In this document: positions 58,066 through 64,000 of the stretch, one piece after another | Layout of the letters: every line of letters starts with the position of its first letter | How positions within the stretch are numbered: the first letter of the stretch is position 1 | From: UBA3839 sp902776985 | Lineage (GTDB): Bacteria; Bacteroidota; Bacteroidia; Bacteroidales; Bacteroidaceae | Direction: 5' to 3' | NCBI GenBank assembly: GCA_902776985.1 | Contig: CACYSD010000007.1 | Location: forward strand, 62,001 to 126,000 | Length of the DNA: 64,000 bases | The notes under the pieces: model-generated | Database searches by the model: none | What the model saw: the letters and a program-made list of their open reading frames with translations, nothing else | Told to the model about the DNA's origin: nothing | Program-made: the position numbers and the translations under genes

Positions 58066-59103
58066 ATGGCAAAGAAACTGACTGCAGGAACTAACATTTC
58101 CCACCGTGATATCATCACAGCGATACGCAATGGGGAATATGCACCCATTTACCTGCTCATGGGGGAGGAGTCCTATTACATCGACCGTATTGCCAACTTC
58201 ATCGCTGACAATATTCTCACGGAAGAGGAGAAGGGATTCAACCTTATAACCATGTATTGTACACGCGAAACGAATGTCGCTGACATTATCAATTCTGCGA
58301 AGAAATATCCGATGATGTCCAAATATCAGATTTTAATTGTTAAGGAATGTCAAAACCTGTTAAAGTTCGACGATCTCCAATTTTATGCCCAAAAACCTCT
58401 CGAATCAACCATTCTGGTGCTCTGCTACAAGAATGGGACCGTGGATCGGCGCAAGAAAACCGTCGCCATGATAGAGAAAGTCGGGGTAGTGTACGAAAGC
58501 AAGAAATTGAGGGACGGACAACTGCCCACATTCATCGATGAATACCTGCAGCGCAAGAAAGTGACCATTGAGGATCGTGCCAGAATGATGCTTGTAGATA
58601 GTATAGGCTCTGACCTCAACCGCATGGCAAGTGAGCTTGACAAGCTTTATGTCACTCTGCCAGAGGGTGTTAACCGCATCACTCCAGAGCTGATAGAAAA
58701 GAATATAGGTATAAGCAAGGAGTTTAATAACTTCGAATTACGCAATGCCATCATCGAACGTAATGTATTCAAAGCCAATCAGATAATCAATTATTTCAAT
58801 GATAATCCCAAGGATAATGCTCCTGTGGTGACGATTGCCATGCTTTTCAACTTCTTTGCGGGTGTGATGCAGGCATACTATGCTCCTGTAAAGACTGAGC
58901 AGGGGCTGATGGAGCAGCTGGAACTGCGCAACAGCTGGCAGTTACGCGATTATCAGAATGCCATGCGCAACTATTCAGCTTTGAAGACAATGCAGATTAT
59001 CGGTCAACTGCGCCAGGCGGACGCAAAATTGAAGGGTATAGAGAAGGGGAGTACAACCGATGCTGATATCATGCGTGAGCTGATTTATTTTATACTTCAT
59101 TGA
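58066..59103 (+). CDS. holA: DNA polymerase III subunit delta
   Basis: 345 residues. Typical delta segments are APIYLLMGEESYYIDRIANF near residue 27, the acidic and hydrophobic run KYQILIVKEC (about 86-95) and LVLCYKNGTVDRRKK (about 116-131). The C-terminal half contains AVVTIAMLFNFF-type helices (about 255-290) used for clamp-loader contacts. The protein opens the beta clamp as part of the clamp loader. The 8-bp repeat begins directly at the stop codon. Confidence 0.93.
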   Translation: MAKKLTAGTNISHRDIITAIRNGEYAPIYLLMGEESYYIDRIANFIADNILTEEEKGFNLITMYCTRETNVADIINSAKKYPMMSKYQILIVKECQNLLKFDDLQFYAQKPLESTILVLCYKNGTVDRRKKTVAMIEKVGVVYESKKLRDGQLPTFIDEYLQRKKVTIEDRARMMLVDSIGSDLNRMASELDKLYVTLPEGVNRITPELIEKNIGISKEFNNFELRNAIIERNVFKANQIINYFNDNPKDNAPVVTIAMLFNFFAGVMQAYYAPVKTEQGLMEQLELRNSWQLRDYQNAMRNYSALKTMQIIGQLRQADAKLKGIEKGSTTDADIMRELIYFILH

Positions 59104-59143
59104 AAAACTTAAAAACTTAAAAACTTAAAAACTTAAGAACTTA
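59104..59143. repeat. 8-bp tandem repeat (ARAACTTA)
   Basis: Five perfect-period units, the first starting at the base after the holA stop codon. Confidence 0.9.
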
Positions 59144-59488
59144 AAAGCATAAAAATCTTTGACAAAAATCGTGATTGCTTATTTTTGACAATCAAATTAA
59201 CCCTAAAAACATACTCAAAAAACATGATTTTCCATCCCTGAAATAGGGCTGGAATTTTTTTTGCACTTTTTTTGAAACAAAAAATAATGTGCTTTTCTGA
59301 CTATAAATCTGTGCGTTATATCGAAAAGTAGGCTCTGAGAATCGTGCAAAAATGTGCAGTTTTATACGTTGATAAGAATACTCTCAAATTGCCTGAAACA
59401 GTCATCTTCGTGTTTTGCAAAAGTAAAATTTAACTTTTGTTTAGTTTTATATGTGCAAATACCGTTTAAGAATCTGAAACCACAGAGT
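59144..59488. other. AT-rich intergenic DNA without a gene
   Basis: No convincing gene, terminator or palindrome. Short repeated phrases such as GTGCAAAAATGTGCAGTTTTA are seen. It borders the motif cluster below. Confidence 0.45.
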
Positions 59489-59956
59489 TTGTAAATGTAA
59501 AATTGTTTTAGGTTTGTTTATGTAAAAATGGGATCAGTTGGTGCTTTTTACAAAAGTGAATTATTTAAGAATCTAAACTTTACAAATACAAAGCTTTATT
59601 TATTCTTTATCAGATTTTTGGTATAACTATAAGAAAATCAGTGGAAAATATGTGTTTGTTAATGATTAGGTGTATTTGTATATGCAAAATATAGACGATT
59701 TTGCAGCTTTTTGCCATATTTTGGCTGAAATTGGCTCTATATTACTCATTAAGGATGAATTAGTTAATTTTTTAAGGAGAAGTAACAATATAAATGTAAA
59801 ATCTGTGCTATTTCATGTTTGTAAAGGCTTTTGCTTAATAATTATTAATTCTACACTTTACATTTGTATTTTAGATTTGCGATTATTTATTTTATTCCTC
59901 TTAATTATTTTGTAAAATGTTTTGTAGTTTTGTAAATCTGTCGTAACTTTGTAAAA
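59489..59956. promoter_or_regulatory. Cluster of TGTAAA/TTTACA motifs upstream of the XRE regulator
   Basis: TGTAAA occurs near 59490, 59496, 59521, 59795, 59820, 59911, 59931 and 59950, and TTTACA near 59548, 59579 and 59857: eleven sites, often as TTTGTAAA. By a rough composition estimate fewer than two are expected in 470 bp. An 81-codon open frame across the middle (59670-59915) looks like a by-product of the AT-rich sequence. The sites could be operators or an origin-like array. Function unknown. Confidence 0.5.
59921..59951 (+). promoter_or_regulatory. Promoter of the XRE regulator
   Basis: TTTG (59921-59924), 19-nt spacer, TAACTTTG (59944-59951); it overlaps three of the TGTAAA motifs. 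Confidence 0.75.
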
Positions 59957-60031
59957 TCGTTAGAAAAGGGGTAATTTTCTCCTGTTCCTAACTCTTTAGA
60001 ATTATCAAATCAATTTTTTACTACTTTTCTC

Positions 60032-60622
60032 ATGAACGATACCCAGAGAATTTTGGAAATAATGCGAGTGAAGAATTTGTCGAATATTCAATTCAGTTCC
60101 ATCACCGGTATTTCACCCGCTACCCTCTCACAGTTGACAAGTGGTCGAAGTAACCCCACTCATACAATTTTTAAAAAAATAGTATCTGCCTTTCCAGATA
60201 TAAATCCGTCATGGATTGCTTTCGGAATTGGTGAAATGTTTGTCTCGGGTGCTGATGTTTCTGGTCAACCCCCAATCCAGGTTGATTCTTCTACTAATGT
60301 AGCCGATGATAATTTCTCTTTTGATTCTGATCCTTCTTTTGTTCAGCCCGAGAAACCGGCTCCTGCACAGGTAATTCCTTCCCATAATCCTGTAAATGCA
60401 GCCTCTAACCAAGCTGGAAAGCACATAGATGCAGCGGTTCAGCCTAATATGTTTGATAAAGAGGATTCCCATCAGGTGGATCTCTCAGCAACTTCTCTAT
60501 CTGCTATCTCTGCTGCTGTAAAGGAGGTAATGACCCAGGAACGACGTCCTCAGCGTCGCATTATGGAGGTTCGTATCTTCTTCGATGACGGTACTTACGA
60601 GTCATTCGGCGGACCTAAATGA
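60032..60622 (+). CDS. XRE-type helix-turn-helix regulator
   Basis: 196 residues. Residues about 5-65 form a lambda-repressor-like helix-turn-helix (ILEIMRVKNLSNIQFSSITG, SPATLSQLTSGRSNPTH, WIAFGIGEMF). A long, Pro/Ala/Gln-rich linker follows (about 80-150), then a helix (SAISAAVKEVMTQERRPQ) and a terminal strand (IMEVRIFFDDGTYESFGG). There is no phage context: no integrase or late genes nearby. Its promoter sits in a cluster of TGTAAA motifs, so autoregulation is plausible. Confidence 0.83.
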   Translation: MNDTQRILEIMRVKNLSNIQFSSITGISPATLSQLTSGRSNPTHTIFKKIVSAFPDINPSWIAFGIGEMFVSGADVSGQPPIQVDSSTNVADDNFSFDSDPSFVQPEKPAPAQVIPSHNPVNAASNQAGKHIDAAVQPNMFDKEDSHQVDLSATSLSAISAAVKEVMTQERRPQRRIMEVRIFFDDGTYESFGGPK

Positions 60623-60676
60623 AGTTGAAATGTGCAGATGTCGAATAAGCCTCTTGTAGGTTTATTGTAAAGAAAT

Positions 60677-60720
60677 AGCCAACTGTTAATTTGTTTGCGA
60701 AAATTAACAGTTGGCTTTAT
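60677..60720 (+). terminator. Terminator after the XRE regulator
   Basis: AGCCAACTGTTAATTT pairs with its complement over an 8-nt loop, followed by TTATTTTATT. A 16-bp stem. Confidence 0.88.
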
Positions 60721-60829
60721 TTTATTTTGATAATTCTTAAATTAGTTTTTTGCTTTTTTGTATTTCTTATAGGGAAAAAGTAAATTTCATCCGTTTTTTT
60801 CTCAATTTGATGGTTAAGTATCAAATATT

Positions 60830-60843
60830 TGATTCAACGTCTT
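60830..60843. promoter_or_regulatory. Perfect 14-bp palindrome
   Basis: ATCAAATATTTGAT is a perfect palindrome in otherwise empty DNA between the XRE gene and the patatin gene. It could be an operator; there is no proof. Confidence 0.35.
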
Positions 60844-60922
60844 CAAACATTCATCACTATATACCACTTTTCTTTTATTATTTCCTCTATCGCTTAAGTT
60901 AAAAGCGATAAAAAACATTTAT

Positions 60923-60980
60923 TATATGGCTTCCAGTAGCTTCGGTGGATTCCGAAGTCGAACGAGGCCATATATTTTTT
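60923..60980 (+). ncRNA. Orphan two-stem hairpin with T run
   Basis: TATATGGC (60923-60930) pairs with GCCATATA (60967-60974), and an inner stem CTTCGG/CCGAAG (60940-60945 with 60952-60957) is separated by symmetric 9-nt internal loops; TTTTTT follows. It is not next to any plus-strand gene end (the XRE terminator is 200 bp earlier). It could be the end of an unannotated small RNA. Confidence 0.45.
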
Positions 60981-61058
60981 GCAAAAACTAATACGAGTAA
61001 AACGACAAATAACTATTAACGTTTTCGTTATCGTTAAGGTTATGGTTATCGTTGTGGT

Positions 61059-62117
61059 TTAGTTCAAGGTATAGATGCGGAGTTTGAGGCGTTTCAGGGC
61101 TAATTCTTTCTTTTTCCCTGCAATTGTGCCTGAATCTATCATTGCCTCTATGCTTTTTTCTGTAAAACTGTAGGCTTCGTAGCCATTGAGGTTGGGACGG
61201 ATATAGAGATCCACATCCTTGAGGTTTTGCTTGTATTTTGTTATGTCGGGACGTGAGAGAACCCAGTCAAGCGCTTCGCCTAATCCAAGGGATTGGCTCA
61301 GCTTTAGTGTTGGATCATCAGGCGTGTTCTGTGTGAGGTCAACAGCAATCACTATATCAGCTCCCATTGCCTTAACAACATCAACAGGGAGGTTGTTCAT
61401 CACTCCGCCGTCGAGGAGTGTTTTCTTGCCTATTTTGACCGCTTTGAAATACGTTGGAATAGCCATGCTTGCACGCATTGCCATAGCGAGGTCTCCACTG
61501 TGCAGAACTACCTCGTTTTTGGGGTTTATGCCTTGAAATTCGGTAGCTACGCAGCGGAAGGGAATACGTGTCTGCTGGAATGTCTCAACCCCCTTCTTTG
61601 TAGTAAGACGGCGCAGTAGGTTGACAATGCTGTCGCCAGCCACGATTCCATTGCCGAAAAACTGATCGAACGACTGATTGAGATTAAGTGTTGACGCTGA
61701 TAGTGGAATGCCGAATATATAGGTTGTACCGCCTTCGTTGCGAAAAGCGGTGGTGTTGAGTTCCGTGCGACGGTCTGTAAGGAGGTCAAGCCATTCCTGA
61801 GAGCGGAATAGCGAGTCTATTGCGTCTGCAGAGTAACCGCAGGCGTACAGGCCTCCGACGATGGCTCCGATACTTGTTCCGGCGATGTAGTCAACGGGTA
61901 TTCCAGCCTTCTCTATGGCTTTCAGAGCGCCAACGTGGGCTGCACCCTTGGCTCCGCCACCACCAAGCACAAGTCCCACTTTGAGGTGTGGAGCATCCTG
62001 TGGAATAGTGGTGGTTTGTGCGTTAAAACTGTGGTTGCATGTAGCGGCAAGGGTTATGCCTAAGGCAATGAATACAGTCGCAACAATTAATAAAATGGTC
62101 TTCTTTTTCAGTGTCAT
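61059..62117 (-). CDS. Patatin-like phospholipase
   Basis: 352 residues with an N-terminal membrane or signal segment (about 8-25). Patatin motifs: the oxyanion glycine loop GLVLGGGGAKGAAHVG near residue 48, nucleophile serine in GTSIGA near 82 and catalytic aspartate in LLDGGVMNNLP near 236. This is the RssA/YlbK-type group, probably acting on lipids at the envelope. It is the last gene of a minus-strand group, 12 bp after the ABC ATPase. Confidence 0.9.
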   Translation of the reverse strand: MTLKKKTILLIVATVFIALGITLAATCNHSFNAQTTTIPQDAPHLKVGLVLGGGGAKGAAHVGALKAIEKAGIPVDYIAGTSIGAIVGGLYACGYSADAIDSLFRSQEWLDLLTDRRTELNTTAFRNEGGTTYIFGIPLSASTLNLNQSFDQFFGNGIVAGDSIVNLLRRLTTKKGVETFQQTRIPFRCVATEFQGINPKNEVVLHSGDLAMAMRASMAIPTYFKAVKIGKKTLLDGGVMNNLPVDVVKAMGADIVIAVDLTQNTPDDPTLKLSQSLGLGEALDWVLSRPDITKYKQNLKDVDLYIRPNLNGYEAYSFTEKSIEAMIDSGTIAGKKKELALKRLKLRIYTLN

Positions 62118-62128
62118 CCTTATGGTGT

Positions 62129-63220
62129 TTATTCAAAGTTTGTCATGTGTGCTGCGTCACGCACTGCCTGGATGTGATTCTTTACGATTGTTGACTTTGC
62201 AGTACCGAGGATGTGCTCTATACGGTTTACGGTCAGGATGGCATTTCCGTTGTCAATGAGTTGGTATTGACCTTCAGGTGTGATGAGTATCTTCACATCA
62301 TCGCGTGTGCCAGGAATTTGTGCAGCTTGGATGCTGTCGATAGCCTGCATTCCGTTGCGCAGCAGAGCCTGACAGGTGAGCTTGTAGTTTAGTGAGTTGC
62401 GATCACCTTCCAAGATGATTTCCCTTGATGGCTGGTGCTGTATGTTGAAGGAGCCAGTTACGCTGTCGAAACTGATGCCGTCGCGCTGGAAATACTCTTC
62501 AATCTTGCCTTCAACGATGAGATCTTCTGGCATTCCTGTAGTTAATCCGTGCTGGTTATCGAGTAGCCACACTTTGTCGGCGATATGGAGTGCGTGTTCG
62601 AGGTCGTGTGTGGAAAGGAAGATGGTTTTCTTGAGAGCCTTTGCCAGACGGTGCAGCAGCATGAGCATTGACATCTTGCTGGGATAGTCGAGGTAGGCTG
62701 TAGGCTCGTCAAGCAGGATGATGGGTGTTTCCTGTGCAATGGCTTTTGCAATCATCACCTTCTGACGTTCTCCGTCGCTGAGGGTTTCTATCTTACGTTG
62801 TGCAAGATCGCTTATCTCAACCCATTCCAGACATTGCTCTACCATACGCTTGTCGTTGCGTCGGAGTGTGCCCCAGAATCCTGTGTATGGGCTACGACCG
62901 ATGGCTACGACTTCCTCCGCTGTCATATTCCGTATGGAGTGGTTGTTGGTGAGTACCACACTAACCAGTTTAGCCAGTTGTTTCTGGCTGTATCTTGCCG
63001 CATCCTGATGGTCAATCAACACTTTGCCTGTGAGTGCCGGCTGGAATCCTGCAATTGTTCGCAGCAGAGTTGACTTTCCCGCACCGTTGGGACCGAGCAG
63101 GCAAGTGAGTTCTCCGATATTCAGAGAGGCGTTGAGTGATTTACCTATTACCTTATTCTGCTTTTTAAGCCGGTAACCTGTATCGAGGTTATGGAGTTGT
63201 ACTATAGAATCGTTGTTCAT
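62129..63220 (-). CDS. ABC ATPase, iron/cobalamin-uptake type, with C-terminal extension
   Basis: 363 residues. Residues 1 to about 255 are a FecE/BtuD-type ATPase (Walker A GPNGAGKST near 40, signature LSDGERQKVMIAKAIAQ near 146, Walker B ILLDEPTAYLD near 168). Residues about 256-363 are an extra domain of unknown function. Such ATPases serve siderophore, haem or vitamin B12 import. No permease or binding protein gene is adjacent in the window, so the transporter partners are elsewhere or this ATPase acts alone. The neighbours are an ion exchanger and a lipase. Confidence 0.88.
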   Translation of the reverse strand: MNNDSIVQLHNLDTGYRLKKQNKVIGKSLNASLNIGELTCLLGPNGAGKSTLLRTIAGFQPALTGKVLIDHQDAARYSQKQLAKLVSVVLTNNHSIRNMTAEEVVAIGRSPYTGFWGTLRRNDKRMVEQCLEWVEISDLAQRKIETLSDGERQKVMIAKAIAQETPIILLDEPTAYLDYPSKMSMLMLLHRLAKALKKTIFLSTHDLEHALHIADKVWLLDNQHGLTTGMPEDLIVEGKIEEYFQRDGISFDSVTGSFNIQHQPSREIILEGDRNSLNYKLTCQALLRNGMQAIDSIQAAQIPGTRDDVKILITPEGQYQLIDNGNAILTVNRIEHILGTAKSTIVKNHIQAVRDAAHMTNFE

Positions 63221-63236
63221 AAGAATGAATTATGAA

Positions 63237-64000
63237 TTAAGCTGTAATTACAGCTATGGTGTAGTATGCTATTGCTAAGAGTACAAGGATTAGTCCTTTA
63301 GGCCTTGTGACGGTGAATCTCGGTTTGCCTACCACGCAGAATATCCAAAGCAGCAAGTTTGCTACGAGCAGTGTGCCAAGGTCGAAGAACGTGATGTCGC
63401 CTACTGTTAGCGGAGTGATGGTCGCTGCCGTTCCAAGTACCAGGAACACATTGAATATGTTGCTGCCTAATACATTTCCGAGAGCCATGTCGGTGTCGCC
63501 CTTACGTGCGGCAACAACAGATGTTATGAGTTCAGGAAAACTGGTTCCGCCTGCCACGATAGTCAGGGCAATAGTGCGTTCGCTCACTCCGAGCCATTCT
63601 GCTATGCCTGATGCTCCGTCAACCATCCAGCTTCCGCCGAGGATGAGTCCTGCAAGTCCCAGCACACATAATACTATCGAACGTGTAACGGTCATCGTCT
63701 GTCTGTTTTCGTTGTCGCTATCGTCCACTCCCTGATGTGCTATAGCGAATGTGTAGCTTATGAATATCAGGAAGAAGCAGAGCAGTATGATTCCGTCTGT
63801 TCTGCTTATGGTGTCTGTGGTAAGTGTGAAACTACCTATGGTGGTACATGTGGCAACAGCAGCAATGCTCGAGATGATACACAATGGAATGTCGTAGCGC
63901 AGGTTGTTGCGAGTGCAGATGATAGGGCTGATAAGTGCTGTACCGCCGGCAATTGCAAGTGAGTTGAAGATATTGCTGCCGATGACGTTGCCTATTGACA
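63237..64000 (-). CDS. Calcium/sodium exchanger (CaCA family), partial
   Basis: The open frame runs off the window edge. The visible part contains both alpha-repeat segments: GNVIGSNIFNSLAIAGG (near 63920-63995) and ALGNVLGSNIFNVFLVLG further on, with an acidic linker (GVDDSDNENRQ) between two membrane bundles. Glycine-rich GNxxGSNxFN is the ion-binding motif of the YrbG-like exchangers. A shorter version starting at a TTG inside (63884) would drop the first repeat, so the longer frame is taken. It lies 16 bp upstream of the ABC ATPase, in the same orientation, so all three genes are probably one unit. Confidence 0.9.
   Translation of the reverse strand, partial: SIGNVIGSNIFNSLAIAGGTALISPIICTRNNLRYDIPLCIISSIAAVATCTTIGSFTLTTDTISRTDGIILLCFFLIFISYTFAIAHQGVDDSDNENRQTMTVTRSIVLCVLGLAGLILGGSWMVDGASGIAEWLGVSERTIALTIVAGGTSFPELITSVVAARKGDTDMALGNVLGSNIFNVFLVLGTAATITPLTVGDITFFDLGTLLVANLLLWIFCVVGKPRFTVTRPKGLILVLLAIAYYTIAVITA

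Noticed and set aside
59670..59915. 81-codon plus-strand open frame with hydrophobic end
   Set aside because: Very AT-rich, no promoter or family match that I can see, and it lies in the TGTAAA cluster; most likely a chance frame.
60032..60622. Prophage repressor marking a phage
   Set aside because: No integrase, structural or lysis genes are near; surrounding genes are housekeeping.

Overview
The window looks like chromosomal DNA of a Bacteroidales bacterium, most likely a Prevotella-type gut or oral anaerobe. The reasons are: repeated promoters of the Bacteroides form (TTTG about 20 bp before TAnnTTTG); many secreted proteins ending in a Por-secretion/type IX-like C-terminal sorting tail; a BlaI-M56-TonB regulatory pair; a fused DAHP synthase/chorismate mutase; and family-typical versions of RecQ, RecJ, RecG, HolA and GdhA. 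I see no tRNA, rRNA, CRISPR array, transposase gene or prophage. It reads as ordinary host chromosome, but with an unusual density of short repeats in the gaps.

Layout. 1-2.9 kb: trpS (5' end) diverging from a cardiolipin synthase, then an anchored alpha/beta hydrolase. 2.9-8.2 kb: a minus-strand phenylalanine/tyrosine operon (pheA, aminotransferase, DAHP synthase-chorismate mutase, a ComEA-like protein, tyrA). It is preceded by an 18-residue leader peptide rich in Tyr and Phe and by a classical attenuator, the best regulatory find here. 8.4-12.0 kb: recJ-recQ. 12.3-26.3 kb: secreted proteins (a M6-type metalloprotease and three large modular adhesin-like proteins), with a 1.9 kb gene-poor stretch at 22.2-24.0 kb. 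That stretch holds a promoter-plus-terminator unit of about 50 nt, several repeats and a 141-bp MITE-like element. 26.4-33.2 kb: prolyl oligopeptidase, CAT-like acetyltransferase, BlaI/M56-TonB and a second M6-type protease. 33.2-40.0 kb: a BASS-family transporter, a receiver/PEP-synthase-like fusion protein, ComF, Nif3 and a zinc-ribbon coiled-coil protein. 40.1-45.4 kb: three more secreted proteins, two with HExxH motifs. 45.5-50.4 kb: recG (carrying two repeat insertions in frame), an envelope protein and gdhA. 50.8-57.5 kb: an efflux operon (GIN-domain lipoprotein, ABC ATPase, two MacB-like permeases, MacA-like adaptor, TolC). 57.5-60.6 kb: an HsdR-N domain protein, holA, an AT-rich gap with a TGTAAA-motif cluster and an XRE-type regulator. 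61.0-64.0 kb: a minus-strand group of Ca2+/Na+ exchanger (partial), orphan ABC ATPase and patatin.

Two themes recur. First, three kinds of short repeat lie between genes and also inside reading frames: GC-rich palindromes of about 30-55 bp, 7-9 bp tandem repeats (mainly the 8-mer ARAACTYA), and MITE-like DNA. In frame they sit at permissive sites: RecG has a roughly 55-residue insert built from two palindromes, and four secreted proteins carry either a palindrome or the 8-mer repeat in or next to the C-terminal sorting tail. Second, several genes have hairpin-plus-T-run structures directly after the promoter (pheA, trpS, the 23.3 kb unit), which suggests control by premature termination.
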